A stretch of DNA of 64,000 nucleotides from Verrucomicrobiia bacterium (GTDB lineage: Bacteria; Verrucomicrobiota; Verrucomicrobiia; Verrucomicrobiales; Akkermansiaceae): positions 1 through 64,000 of the forward strand of contig JAUIJD010000027.1 in assembly GCA_030431475.1 (NCBI GenBank), written 5' to 3'. The position numbers and the translations under genes are program-made. Of the stretch, positions 46,430-54,506 are shown one piece after another. Below the pieces are notes generated by a model, which saw nothing but the letters and a program-made list of their open reading frames with translations, was not told the DNA's origin and did no database searches. Positions within the stretch are counted from its first letter, which is position 1. Each line of letters opens with the position of its first letter.

Positions 46430-47608
46430 TCAGCTTACTTCGAGGCAGATTGCCTTGAGATACTCGGCCTCGGCGAAGGCCGCCGGGTGATCGGCGGCGT
46501 GGCGGCTGGTCCATTGCTCCTGAAACGGCCGACCGCTGCGCGCCGCCTCGGCGCGGACAGCCGAGAAGAACTCGTCGGCCGACACGTGGGCCGAGCACGA
46601 GGCCGCCACCAGCAGGCCACCCGGCCTCACCCGACCGAGCGCCGCGGCATTCAGGCGGCGATACGCACCGATCGCCCCCTCCCGGTCCCGCTCGCGTTTC
46701 GCCAGCGACGGCGGGTCGCAGATCACCAGGCCGAACCGCTCGCCCGGTTCGCCCACCCACCCGAAGACGTCCGCCTTCACCCCCTCGTGGCGGGTCGTGG
46801 CCAGCTCCGGGTTGAGCGAGAAATTGCAGCGGGCGCTTTCCAGCGCGTGCTCGCTGATGTCGACATCGACCACCCGGACCGCCCCGCCCCGCGCGGCGTA
46901 GAGTGAGAAGCCACCCGAAAAGCTGAACAGATTCAGCACCTCCCGGCCGGCGGCCACGGCCTCCACCCGCGCCCGGTTGTCGCGTTGATCGAGGAAGAAG
47001 CCGGTCTTCTGCCCGTGGCGCACCGCCGACTCGAAAAGCAGTCCGTTTTCCCGGAAGACGACGACCTCGTCGCCGACCTCGCCGCGAAACCCCTCCACGA
47101 GCCCCACCGTCGCCGCCGCGTCCTTCAGGTTCCGGCTCAATCGCAGCACGAGATGGCGCGGATCGAACACCTCGCGCAGGACGCCCTCGATCTCCTCCCA
47201 GCGCGACAGCCAGACCGCCGAGTAGAGCTTCACCACCAGGGTCGTGTCGTAGCGGTCGGCCACGAGGCCGGGGAAGCCGTCGCTCTCGCCGTTGAGACAG
47301 CGGGCCCCGGTCGTCTCCTCGGAAAAGACCGCTTCCCGGTGCGCGGCCGCCTCGCGCGCCCGCTCCAGCCACCAGCTCCGGTCGATGGTGGCCGGTTCGC
47401 CGGCATGAACCACCCGCACCCGCATCGGCGAGTCCGGATCGTAGAGCCCCATCGCCAGAAAGCGGTCGCGGCGATCGTAGATGGCAACCAGCTCGCCCGC
47501 CTCCCCATCCCGGTTCTGATTCTTCACACTTTCCGCGAAGACCCACGGGTGCCCGCGCCGCACGGCCGACTCGGCCCGCGGAAGAAGGCGCATTCTCAAC
47601 CTCGCCAT
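46430..47608 (-). CDS. class I rRNA large-subunit methyltransferase (RlmI-like)
   Basis: A 392-residue enzyme with an N-terminal PUA domain ('AVRRGHPWVFAESV') and a C-terminal class I methyltransferase domain. SAM-binding motif I is 'VLNLFSFSGGFSLYAARGG', motif II 'VRVVDVDISEHAL', and motif IV 'VICDPPSLAK', the N/DPP motif for the base. RlmI methylates C5 of C1962 in 23S rRNA (E. coli numbering). The match is to the family, so the exact target is inferred. The ATG at 47608 lies 4 bp after the stop of the upstream FG-GAP gene on the same strand, which implies co-transcription. Confidence 0.85.
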   Translation of the reverse strand: MARLRMRLLPRAESAVRRGHPWVFAESVKNQNRDGEAGELVAIYDRRDRFLAMGLYDPDSPMRVRVVHAGEPATIDRSWWLERAREAAAHREAVFSEETTGARCLNGESDGFPGLVADRYDTTLVVKLYSAVWLSRWEEIEGVLREVFDPRHLVLRLSRNLKDAAATVGLVEGFRGEVGDEVVVFRENGLLFESAVRHGQKTGFFLDQRDNRARVEAVAAGREVLNLFSFSGGFSLYAARGGAVRVVDVDISEHALESARCNFSLNPELATTRHEGVKADVFGWVGEPGERFGLVICDPPSLAKRERDREGAIGAYRRLNAAALGRVRPGGLLVAASCSAHVSADEFFSAVRAEAARSGRPFQEQWTSRHAADHPAAFAEAEYLKAICLEVS

Positions 47609-47612
47609 GGCC

Positions 47613-48914
47613 TCACTCCACGGCGGGGCGAAACACGAACACGCCCCGCTTGTTCGCGACCGCAACCTCCGGGCGGCCGTCGTCGTCGAGGTCCCGCACC
47701 GCGAATTGCGTGCCCACCCCCGAGTCGTCGTCCACCAGGTGCGGCTCGTAGCTCGCGCCGCCCTCACCGTCGCGCGTCAGGCGATACCAGTAGAGCACCG
47801 GCGTTCCGTTCGGATCGACATCGCCCTTCGGGCCGTGCGCCCAGAAGCGCTTGCCGATCACGATGTCGCGCAGCCCGTCGCCATCGAGATCCGCCAGTTC
47901 GACCGCATGGGGCTGCGTGAAATGGACCCCGCCGGCACTCCCCAGCGAAGCGCGCCCCATGATCCCGTGGCGCTTGAAGCTCCCGTCCTCCGCCTGCTCG
48001 TGCCACGCGAGACCGTGACCGTGCGCCTCCAGCGCGGTCACCACGTCGTTGCGACCGTCGCCGTTCACATCGTCGACGTGGATCTGCGCCGCCTGCGGCG
48101 CGAAATCCGCCGGGTGGAAGGCCCACTCGGGATTTCCCTCGAGGGATGCCGGCTGCTCCCACCAGCCGTGGTTCATCAGCAGGTCGTTGCGGCCGTCGCC
48201 GTTCACATCCCCCACACCGAGCCCGTGCTGGAACCGTCCCCACTTCGCCGGCGCCGAGATCGGCCGGAACACCCAGCGGGCCGTCGGGTTCTCCACATCC
48301 GGCGAGGCGTAGCCGAGGCAGGCACCGCCCCGCTCCGGCACGCGGGTGTGATAGATGAGCTCCGGTCGGCCGTCGCCGGTCAGGTCGGCAAAGGTCGGCG
48401 ACTCGTTGTCGACCGCCGGCGCCGCCACGTGCCGCTCCCACTCACCATCCGGCTCCCCGGGGTTGGCATACCAGAACGCCTCCTGTCCGGGAAAACTCAC
48501 CTTCAGCACGTCGTCGCGCCCGTCGCCATTGAAGTCGCCGCACCAGACCTGGAAGCAATCCGCGTAGGCATTGCGCCCGGAATAGGCTCCGGGAAATCCC
48601 GCCACAGTCACCATCTCCCCTCCGGGGCCCTTCGCCCGGTGGGGCGCCTCGCCCGAGGCGGAACGACGCTCGGTGGACGCGTAGGCGTGCCGCTCGGTGA
48701 AGTCCGGCCCCGCCCACCACCAGGGTCCGGCCACCACGTCCGCCGCGCCGTCGCCGTTCAGATCTCCGAAATTCACCCCCTCGGCCCAGAACTCCCGGGT
48801 CAGCTCGAGCCGCTCGAACCCGGCGGACTCGGCAGGCGCCTCCTCCGAGCGCAGGGCGAAGGCGGCGGCGGCCCACACCAGCAGCACCGCGGGAATCCAG
48901 GTGGTCAATCGCAT
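47613..48914 (-). CDS. secreted FG-GAP/VCBS repeat protein
   Basis: A 433-residue exported protein (signal peptide MRLTTWIPAVLLVWAAAAFA, ATG at 48914). It consists of about seven blades with the FG-GAP/VCBS signature 'DxNGDGxxD' ('GDLNGDGAADVVAGPWWWAG', 'GDFNGDGRDDVLKV', 'DVNGDGRNDLLMNHGWWEQ', 'DLDGDGLRDIVIGKRF', 'DLDDDGRPEVAVAN'), a calcium-binding beta-propeller like integrin alpha subunits. Such proteins are common in Planctomycetes and Verrucomicrobia, and most lack a known ligand. The downstream gene is the rlmI-like methyltransferase, an odd partner. Confidence 0.85.
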   Translation of the reverse strand: MRLTTWIPAVLLVWAAAAFALRSEEAPAESAGFERLELTREFWAEGVNFGDLNGDGAADVVAGPWWWAGPDFTERHAYASTERRSASGEAPHRAKGPGGEMVTVAGFPGAYSGRNAYADCFQVWCGDFNGDGRDDVLKVSFPGQEAFWYANPGEPDGEWERHVAAPAVDNESPTFADLTGDGRPELIYHTRVPERGGACLGYASPDVENPTARWVFRPISAPAKWGRFQHGLGVGDVNGDGRNDLLMNHGWWEQPASLEGNPEWAFHPADFAPQAAQIHVDDVNGDGRNDVVTALEAHGHGLAWHEQAEDGSFKRHGIMGRASLGSAGGVHFTQPHAVELADLDGDGLRDIVIGKRFWAHGPKGDVDPNGTPVLYWYRLTRDGEGGASYEPHLVDDDSGVGTQFAVRDLDDDGRPEVAVANKRGVFVFRPAVE

Positions 48915-49021
48915 CACCCGGGGAATCTGCCCTTCCCGGGGAAACGACGAAAGCCTGTTCTTCCCGGACCACAATGCCGTGGCGCGACCGCACGCCTCGT
49001 GTACGGTCCCGGAAAGACCCC

Positions 49022-50647
49022 ATGACCCGCCACCTGCCACTGGCCCTCGGACTGCTGAGCGTCCCGCTGCTTCCCGCCGGGGCGGTCGTCTTCCGCAGCT
49101 ACGACGCCGACCTTCACCCGCGCTTCGACAACTTCCCCGCCAGCCCGGAGGTCAATCCGGACCAGCTCTTCGCGGACCTCGATCTGACCGGGATCGGCTG
49201 GTACTCGAGTTCTCCGGACATCCAGTTCGCGCTCGTCTCCCGCCAGCACGTCGTGTTCGCCACCCACTTCCGCCCGGCGGTCACGGGGCCGATCGACTTT
49301 CTCAGCGCCTCCGGCACGGAAATCACCCGCACCCAGGCCACCGCCACCATCATTCAGGACGGCGGACAAAATTCCGATCTCATCGTCGTGCGGCTCAACG
49401 CGCCCATCAACGCCGGTGCGGGCGTGAAACCCCTGCCCTACCTCGACCTGGCGACCCCGGGCGACTACGAGGGCCTCGCGATCGGCGTCGCCGGCAAGCG
49501 CGACGACGGCGGAAAATTCCCGGTCATCGGCGAGGGCACCATCGCCGAGGTGGAGACCAGCTCACGCAACGACATCGACTACAACGCATCGCCGTCGGCC
49601 GAATGGTTTCTCAACACCCGCTATCTGCGGTTCGACTACCGCCTCCCCCCGCCCTCGAACAACCTGGACCCGGACGATGTCTATTTCGAATTCGGCGACT
49701 CGGGCAGTCCTTCCTTCGTCGATGAGAACGGCATCGCCGCCCTCGTCGGGCTGCACAGCTACGTCGCCCAGCCCTCGGCCGGCGCCGACATCGAAAACTA
49801 CGACACCTTCCTCCCGCACTACGTCGTCGAACTCGATGCCGTGCTCGCGCCCGACGGCTACCGCATGCGGCCGGTCAATGCGCCCGCGACCACCTTGTCC
49901 GACGGCTCCTCGACCCTGCAGGCCACCCCACGCAAGGCGCTCCCGCTCGACTTCTCCTACACCCTGACCAACACCGGCGGCAGCGAAACCGGCAATCTCG
50001 AGGTCGAGTTCCACTTCGATCCCGCCGAAGCGCCGGACGCCATCGCGACCCCGGCCGGATGGGTCCTCTACGGCGGGAGTCCCTCCTGGACCTTCCGCCG
50101 GGCGTTGCTTGCCGACGGTGCCGACGCCACCTTCACCGCCACCTGGGCCAGCGCGCCGTCGGTCGCGGAGATCGACCCCGGCATCGTCCGCCGCAGCGAC
50201 ACCACCGCCGAGGCCGCCCCCGCCATCACCATCCCGCTCGCCCCCTCCTTCGCCGACTGGGCGGCCGGGCTCCCCGAAACGGGCGAGGACGACGACCCCG
50301 ACGCCGACGGCCTCGTCAACCTGATGGAGTACGCCCTCGGTGGCGATGCGGCGGACGGCGCGCTCGTCTTCGCCGACGGCGGACCGCTGACCCCGCGCCT
50401 CACCCTGGCTTCCGGCACGGTCACGCTCAGCTTCCCCGAGCGCGACGACAAGGAACTACGAGGGCTCTCGTACCTCCCCGGGTTCTCGTCCGGCCTCCGA
50501 GGATGGACCACCACCCCTCCGGCCGGCTTCGTCTCGACGACCGAAGCCTACGCCCCGCCGGTGCCCGGCTTCGTGAAGCGGGTGCTCACCTGGACCGCCG
50601 ACCCCGACCGCGGATTCGTCCGCCTGCGGGTCGTACTCGACGAATGA
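49022..50647 (+). CDS. secreted trypsin-like serine protease
   Basis: A 541-residue exported protein (signal peptide MTRHLPLALGLLSVPLLPAGA, ATG at 49022). The first ~260 residues have the trypsin-like triad in order: His in 'HVVFATHFRP', Asp in 'SDLIVVRLNAP' and Ser in 'FGDSGSPSFV'. The GDSGSP variant replaces GDSGGP. A beta-sandwich region follows, and the C-terminal half contains 'DDDPDADGLVNLMEYALGG', a calcium-binding motif frequent near C-termini of Verrucomicrobia exoproteins. The stop codon overlaps the start of the Lgt-like gene (ATGA), so the two are translationally coupled. Confidence 0.75.
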   Translation: MTRHLPLALGLLSVPLLPAGAVVFRSYDADLHPRFDNFPASPEVNPDQLFADLDLTGIGWYSSSPDIQFALVSRQHVVFATHFRPAVTGPIDFLSASGTEITRTQATATIIQDGGQNSDLIVVRLNAPINAGAGVKPLPYLDLATPGDYEGLAIGVAGKRDDGGKFPVIGEGTIAEVETSSRNDIDYNASPSAEWFLNTRYLRFDYRLPPPSNNLDPDDVYFEFGDSGSPSFVDENGIAALVGLHSYVAQPSAGADIENYDTFLPHYVVELDAVLAPDGYRMRPVNAPATTLSDGSSTLQATPRKALPLDFSYTLTNTGGSETGNLEVEFHFDPAEAPDAIATPAGWVLYGGSPSWTFRRALLADGADATFTATWASAPSVAEIDPGIVRRSDTTAEAAPAITIPLAPSFADWAAGLPETGEDDDPDADGLVNLMEYALGGDAADGALVFADGGPLTPRLTLASGTVTLSFPERDDKELRGLSYLPGFSSGLRGWTTTPPAGFVSTTEAYAPPVPGFVKRVLTWTADPDRGFVRLRVVLDE

Positions 50648-51318
50648 CGCCCGGCTCCCCCGTCTACGCCGCCGCCCTGATCGCCGGCATCGCCATCGGC
50701 GCCGTCGGCTGGTGGCGGCTGTCGAAAGGGGACTCGCGGCTCCCGATCATCTACTTCGCGGGACTGGTCGGTGCCTTCGCCGGGGCCAAGCTCACCTTCC
50801 TCGCCGCCGAGGGATGGCTTCACGCCGGGCATTCCGACCGCTGGATCATCTGGATGTCCGGCAAGTCGGTCATGGGCGCCCTGCCGGGCGGCTGGGCCGC
50901 GGTCGAGATCGCCAAGCGCGCCACCGGCTACCGGAAGATCACCGGAGACCGCTTCGCGCTGCTGCTGCCGGTGCCGCTGATGCTCGGCCGGATCGGCTGC
51001 CTGCACGCCGGATGCTGCCCGGGCATCCCGCTCGACGGCGGACGCTGGCCCGCGGTGCCCGTCGAGATCGGCTTTCAGGTCGCGGCCCTGGCGGCACTGC
51101 TGGTGCTCCACTTCCGCCGGCTTCTGCCCGGGCAGCATTTCCACCTCTATCTCGCCGCCTACGGCCTGTTCCGTTTCCTCCACGAGTTCCTCCGCGCCAC
51201 GCCGAAACCCTTCCTCGGACTTTCCGGCTACCAGATCCTCGCCCTCGCGACGGCGGCCGCGGCGGTCATCGCGTTCATCGTCCGCGCGCGCTCAAGGACG
51301 ACCCCGGAGATTTCATGA
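50644..51318 (+). CDS. prolipoprotein diacylglyceryl transferase-like membrane protein
   Basis: A 224-residue multi-helix inner membrane protein. It resembles Lgt: the block 'PLMLGRIGCLHAGCCPGIPL' corresponds to the Lgt signature loop, and 'YGLFRFLHEFLRA' corresponds to the conserved Arg/Glu helix. Classical Lgt transfers diacylglycerol from phosphatidylglycerol to the lipobox Cys. This one is shorter (usual 260-290) and has the GC-rich loop with extra Cys seen in an Lgt-like subgroup. Whether it is the cell's lipoprotein transferase or a paralog is open. The coupling to a secreted protease suggests a special role. Confidence 0.75.
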   Translation: MTPGSPVYAAALIAGIAIGAVGWWRLSKGDSRLPIIYFAGLVGAFAGAKLTFLAAEGWLHAGHSDRWIIWMSGKSVMGALPGGWAAVEIAKRATGYRKITGDRFALLLPVPLMLGRIGCLHAGCCPGIPLDGGRWPAVPVEIGFQVAALAALLVLHFRRLLPGQHFHLYLAAYGLFRFLHEFLRATPKPFLGLSGYQILALATAAAAVIAFIVRARSRTTPEIS

Positions 51319-51383
51319 CAATCCGGGGGTTGCGAAAAACCCGGCACCGTCCCATCGTAGCGGCGATTCAACTCCATCACTTC

Positions 51384-51839
51384 ATGAAGAAACTGATTAT
51401 CACTGCTCTCGCCCTGGCCGCGACCTCCCTCGGAGCCATCGCCGAAGACGCCGTCACCCTCGAGATCACCGGCAACGACCAGCTCCAGTACGACAAGAAG
51501 GAGCTGACCGCCGTGACGGGCCAGAAGGTCACCCTCAAGCTCAAGCACGTCGGCAAGCTGCCGAAGGCCGCCATGGGTCACAACGTGGTCATCATCAAGC
51601 CCGGCACCCAGGTCGCCCCCTTCGCCATGAAGGCGGCGCCGGCCAAGGACCAGGACTACATCCCGCAGGACGAGGCATCGAAGAAGCTCATCATCGCCCA
51701 CACCAAGATGATCGGCGGCGGCGAGGAAACCGAGATCACCTTCACCGCTCCCGAGCCCGGCGAGTATCCCTACCTCTGCACCTTCCCCGGCCACTTCGGC
51801 ACCATGAACGGCAAGTTCATCGTCAAGGAGAAGGAGTAG
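51384..51839 (+). CDS. azurin (blue copper protein)
   Basis: A 151-residue periplasmic cupredoxin with a signal peptide (MKKLIITALALAATSLGAIA). The type 1 copper ligands are all visible: His in 'AAMGHNVVI', Cys and His in 'YLCTFPGHFG' and Met in 'FGTMNGKF'. Azurin shuttles single electrons between respiratory or denitrification partners in the periplasm. 'LEITGNDQLQYDKKEL' matches the N-terminal strand of azurins. The gene ends with a strong intrinsic terminator 31 bp downstream, so it is transcribed as a short unit, perhaps alone. Confidence 0.93.
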   Translation: MKKLIITALALAATSLGAIAEDAVTLEITGNDQLQYDKKELTAVTGQKVTLKLKHVGKLPKAAMGHNVVIIKPGTQVAPFAMKAAPAKDQDYIPQDEASKKLIIAHTKMIGGGEETEITFTAPEPGEYPYLCTFPGHFGTMNGKFIVKEKE

Positions 51840-51870
51840 GCCGGAACCCCACGGTTCTTCCCAAAACAAA

Positions 51871-51901
51871 AGGCCGCCCGGTGAACGGGCGGCCTTTTTT
51901 C
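51871..51901 (+). terminator. rho-independent terminator of azurin
   Basis: Stem AGGCCGCCCG / CGGGCGGCCT (10 bp) with loop GTGAA, followed by TTTTTT. This is a classical intrinsic terminator on the plus strand. The A-run before the stem means it could also serve the minus strand. Confidence 0.92.
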
Positions 51902-51931
51902 GTCTGCCGGGCGAAGGGTCCCCCGGCGGAC
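51902..51931. other. second hairpin after the azurin terminator
   Basis: GTCTGCCGGG (51902-51911) pairs with CCCGGCGGAC (51922-51931), 10 bp with one G-T pair and a 10-nt loop. It may back up the terminator or belong to the structured element that follows. Confidence 0.55.
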
Positions 51932-51969
51932 GGATCACGGACCAGCGCCGGGGACTTGTGGGAAAGGGT

Positions 51970-52087
51970 GTGGATCACCACGACCGGAGAGGGGAAAAAC
52001 CCATGAAACCTCTCTCCGGCCGTGGATCACCGTGACGGGTCGGAAGACAAACCCAGAAAGTCTCCGACCCGCCACGGAACCATCCAC
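51970..52087. ncRNA. candidate structured RNA: tandem homologous hairpins inside an outer stem
   Basis: Two long hairpins stand side by side. Hairpin 1 (51978-52025) has 17 stem pairs with one A/C mismatch and the loop AAAAACCCATGAAA. Hairpin 2 (52030-52077) has about 17 pairs and the loop AAACCCAGAAA. Both are preceded by GGATCACC, both have the A/C mismatch at the sixth pair, and their loops share AAACCCA(T)GAAA although the stems differ in sequence. This is a covariation-like pattern. GTGGAT (51970-51975) and ATCCAC (52082-52087) can close an outer stem. On the minus strand the shared mismatch becomes a G-U pair, so the strand is uncertain. No known RNA family was recognised. Confidence 0.55.
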
Positions 52088-52208
52088 GACAGAAATTCAG
52101 CAGCCGGGGTGCCAACTTTCGCCGTGCACGAGTTTTTTGGGTGACAAATCCCGCGCCCTCCCGAGCGAGGACTTGGAATCGACCCCGGTGCGGGCCAGCA
52201 TGCCGGCC

Positions 52209-52550
52209 ATGGCGAAGTTCGTGGCCAATGCCGACTATCAGGAACGGGACAGCTCCCCCATTGAACTGCGGGCAGGTCAGGAGGTGACCGTCGGCCCCGT
52301 GGACCGGGCCTGGCCGGGCTGGGTGTGGGCGATCGATGGCCGGGGCCGCGGCGGCTACGTACCCGAGGAAATCCTCGAACCGCTCGGCGAGGGCCGCTTC
52401 GCCTCGATGGAGGATTTCGATCCCACCGTACTCGACATCCGCAAGGGCGACGAGCTCGAGTCGCTGCGCCAGATCCACGGCTGGCACTGGTGCCGCCACG
52501 CCGACGGCCGCGAAGGTTGGGTCGCCGGCTACCTGCTGAGGTCCGCCTGA
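52209..52550 (+). CDS. double SH3-domain protein
   Basis: A 113-residue protein (ATG at 52209; an ATG three codons earlier at 52200 is possible) made of two SH3-like barrels. The first has 'FVANADYQERDSSPIELRAGQEVTVG' and 'GGYVPEEILEPL'. The second has 'MEDFDPTVLDIRKGDELESL', 'WHWCRHADGREGWVAGYLL'. The 'ALYDY-like ... W ... G-WVP' pattern matches eukaryote-type and bacterial SH3 domains. It has no signal peptide. It probably binds Pro-rich or cell wall-like ligands. It lies just downstream of the tandem hairpin element and 32 bp before the ankyrin/transpeptidase gene, which may share its transcript. Confidence 0.75.
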   Translation: MAKFVANADYQERDSSPIELRAGQEVTVGPVDRAWPGWVWAIDGRGRGGYVPEEILEPLGEGRFASMEDFDPTVLDIRKGDELESLRQIHGWHWCRHADGREGWVAGYLLRSA

Positions 52551-52582
52551 CCTACCCGCGGCCTTGAGCTGAGGCGACGCCG

Positions 52583-54472
52583 GTGCTAGGCGTTCGCGCT
52601 GTGCATGGGTCCGCTTCATTCCGGTCGGCGGCGCTGGCGCTGCTGGCGCTGGCGGTGGTGTCGTGCGACTCCTCGAGACGTCGCGCGATGACCGAGCTGC
52701 GCGAACGCGGGGTCGAAGCCAGCGGACCCTCGGTGCTGCGGGCGGTCGAGGCGGACGACATCGACACCCTCCGGCTCCTGCTCGACGTCGGTGCGTTCAG
52801 CGGCCACCGCCATCAGGACGGGCGCACGCCGCTGCACCTCGCGATCGAGGACGACCAGCTCGACGCCGCGTGGCTGCTGGTCGATGCCGGCGCGGACGTC
52901 AACGCCGCGGCCCCCGGCGACGTGACCCCGTTGGCTCTCGCCGTGATCAAAGGCGAAAGCGCACTCGCCGGGAAACTCCTCCAGAGCGGCGCCCGCCCGG
53001 AGGGCTTCACGCCGGACGGCTCGCGGCTGCTGCCCTGGGCGATCCGTCACGGCCGCATGGCCTTCGTTCGCACCCTGATGACGAACGGCGCCGACCCCCA
53101 CCAGAAGGACGCCGATGGCAGCCCGCTGCTGCACGTCGCGATGGCGGCGGGGCGCAAGAAGCTGGCCATGGAGCTGATCCGGCTCGGCGCCGACTGCGGC
53201 TCGACCAACGCCGCCGGGGAATCCTCACTGGTGATCGCCCTGCGCCGGGGCTGGCTCGAGCAGGTCGGCCCGCTCGTGCGCGCCGGCGCCGACCCGAACC
53301 TCCCGGACCGCGACGGCCTGACGCCGCTCGCCCGCGCGATCGAAACCCGCGATTTCGACCTGGCCCGGCAGCTCTGGACCCTCGGTGCCGTCCCGCACGT
53401 CGACCGCCTCCACCGCGAGCTCGTCGAGGCTTACGAGGCGCGCGAGCGGGAGAAGGTCGGCTGGCTGCTCCGTTTCGGGGCGCACCCGTCGCCCTCGCCC
53501 GACCGCTGCCTCGTGCGCCGCGCCATCGCCGACGACGAGCTCGGCTACCTCCACCTCTTTCTCGGCTACACCCCGGTGCCGGAAGAGCTGCTCCACGAAG
53601 CCTGCCTCCGGGGCCACCGCGACCTCGCGGCACTGCTGCTCGCCCATGGGGCGAACCCGAACCCCGGCCGCGCCCCCTTCCTCGATACGCCCTTCCACGC
53701 CGCGGTCGTCCGCGGCGGCGACGCCCTGGCGCTGCAGCTCCTTGAGGCCGGCGCCCATCCGGACCTCAGGGGAGCCCATCGCGTGCCGCCCCTGCTCACC
53801 GCGATCGCCCGCGGCCGCCCCGGCACCGTGAACGCGCTGGTCGAGCGCGGCGTCGACGTCAACGCCCCCCTCGACACACCGGTCGATGAAGAGTTCATCG
53901 AGACCGTCAAGGGCGCCACGATGCGCTGGCTGCTGCGCAAGGACCGGCGGATCACCCCCATCATGCTGGCCGTCGACAGCGGCTCGGTGGAAACCACCCG
54001 CGTGCTGCTGGAGAAGGGGGCCCGCAAGCACGTCTGGACCCGCCGCCACTCGATCTGGCCGATCAACATCGCCGCCCGCAACAGCGACGTGCCGATGATG
54101 CGCCTGCTCCTCGGCAAGGACCCCTACGTTGAGGAGCGCCAGGTGCTGGTCGACCTCTCCGAGCAGCAGCTCCGCGTCTTCGGCACCTCCGGCGAGGAAA
54201 TCTTCACCACCCGCATCTCGACCGGCAAGAAGGGCTACCGGACCCGCACCGGGATGTTCGCCGTCACCAACCGCTACCGCCACTGGACCTCCACCATCTA
54301 CAACGCCGGCATGCCCTATTTCCAACGGCTGAGCTGCAGCGACTTCGGATTTCACCAGGGCTACGTGCCCGGCTACCCGGCCTCGCACGGCTGCATCCGC
54401 GTCCCCTCGGGGAAGGCCTCCAAGCTCTTCCAGCTCCTCGACCTCGGCGACCGCGTGCGCATCGTTGAATGA
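52583..54472 (+). CDS. ankyrin-repeat lipoprotein with C-terminal L,D-transpeptidase domain
   Basis: A 629-residue protein from a GTG start. The lipoprotein signal ends in lipobox VVSC ('ALLALAVVSCDSS'). Residues ~45-490 are ankyrin repeats with the usual 'G.TPLHLAI ... LLLD.GAD.N' pattern ('DGRTPLHLAIEDDQLDAAWL', 'GADVNAAAPGDVTPLALAV'). The C-terminal ~120 residues are a YkuD domain: His591 in 'GFHQGY' and the SHGCIR motif with Cys604. L,D-transpeptidases form 3-3 peptidoglycan cross-links or attach lipoproteins to the wall. The fusion to ankyrin repeats is unusual. The region is lipid-anchored, so it likely acts at the outer membrane-wall interface. Confidence 0.88.
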   Translation: MLGVRAVHGSASFRSAALALLALAVVSCDSSRRRAMTELRERGVEASGPSVLRAVEADDIDTLRLLLDVGAFSGHRHQDGRTPLHLAIEDDQLDAAWLLVDAGADVNAAAPGDVTPLALAVIKGESALAGKLLQSGARPEGFTPDGSRLLPWAIRHGRMAFVRTLMTNGADPHQKDADGSPLLHVAMAAGRKKLAMELIRLGADCGSTNAAGESSLVIALRRGWLEQVGPLVRAGADPNLPDRDGLTPLARAIETRDFDLARQLWTLGAVPHVDRLHRELVEAYEAREREKVGWLLRFGAHPSPSPDRCLVRRAIADDELGYLHLFLGYTPVPEELLHEACLRGHRDLAALLLAHGANPNPGRAPFLDTPFHAAVVRGGDALALQLLEAGAHPDLRGAHRVPPLLTAIARGRPGTVNALVERGVDVNAPLDTPVDEEFIETVKGATMRWLLRKDRRITPIMLAVDSGSVETTRVLLEKGARKHVWTRRHSIWPINIAARNSDVPMMRLLLGKDPYVEERQVLVDLSEQQLRVFGTSGEEIFTTRISTGKKGYRTRTGMFAVTNRYRHWTSTIYNAGMPYFQRLSCSDFGFHQGYVPGYPASHGCIRVPSGKASKLFQLLDLGDRVRIVE

Positions 54473-54506
54473 ACGGCAGCGTCCGCTCTCGTCCACCCGG
54501 CCCGAC

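Larger units (their letters stand above)
51840..52199. other. 360-bp intergenic region with terminator and structured elements
   Basis: No protein-coding gene is supported here. In order it holds the azurin terminator (51871-51901), a 10-bp-stem hairpin (51902-51931), the tandem double-hairpin element (51970-52087) and an unremarkable leader before the SH3 gene. The structure content is far above that of other gaps in the window. Confidence 0.7.

Noticed and set aside
52024-52031. GGATCACC as a 16S rRNA 3' end fragment
   Set aside because: The string equals part of the 16S tail, but the preceding and following bases do not match rRNA and it occurs twice as part of the hairpin modules. Chance or module sequence is more likely.
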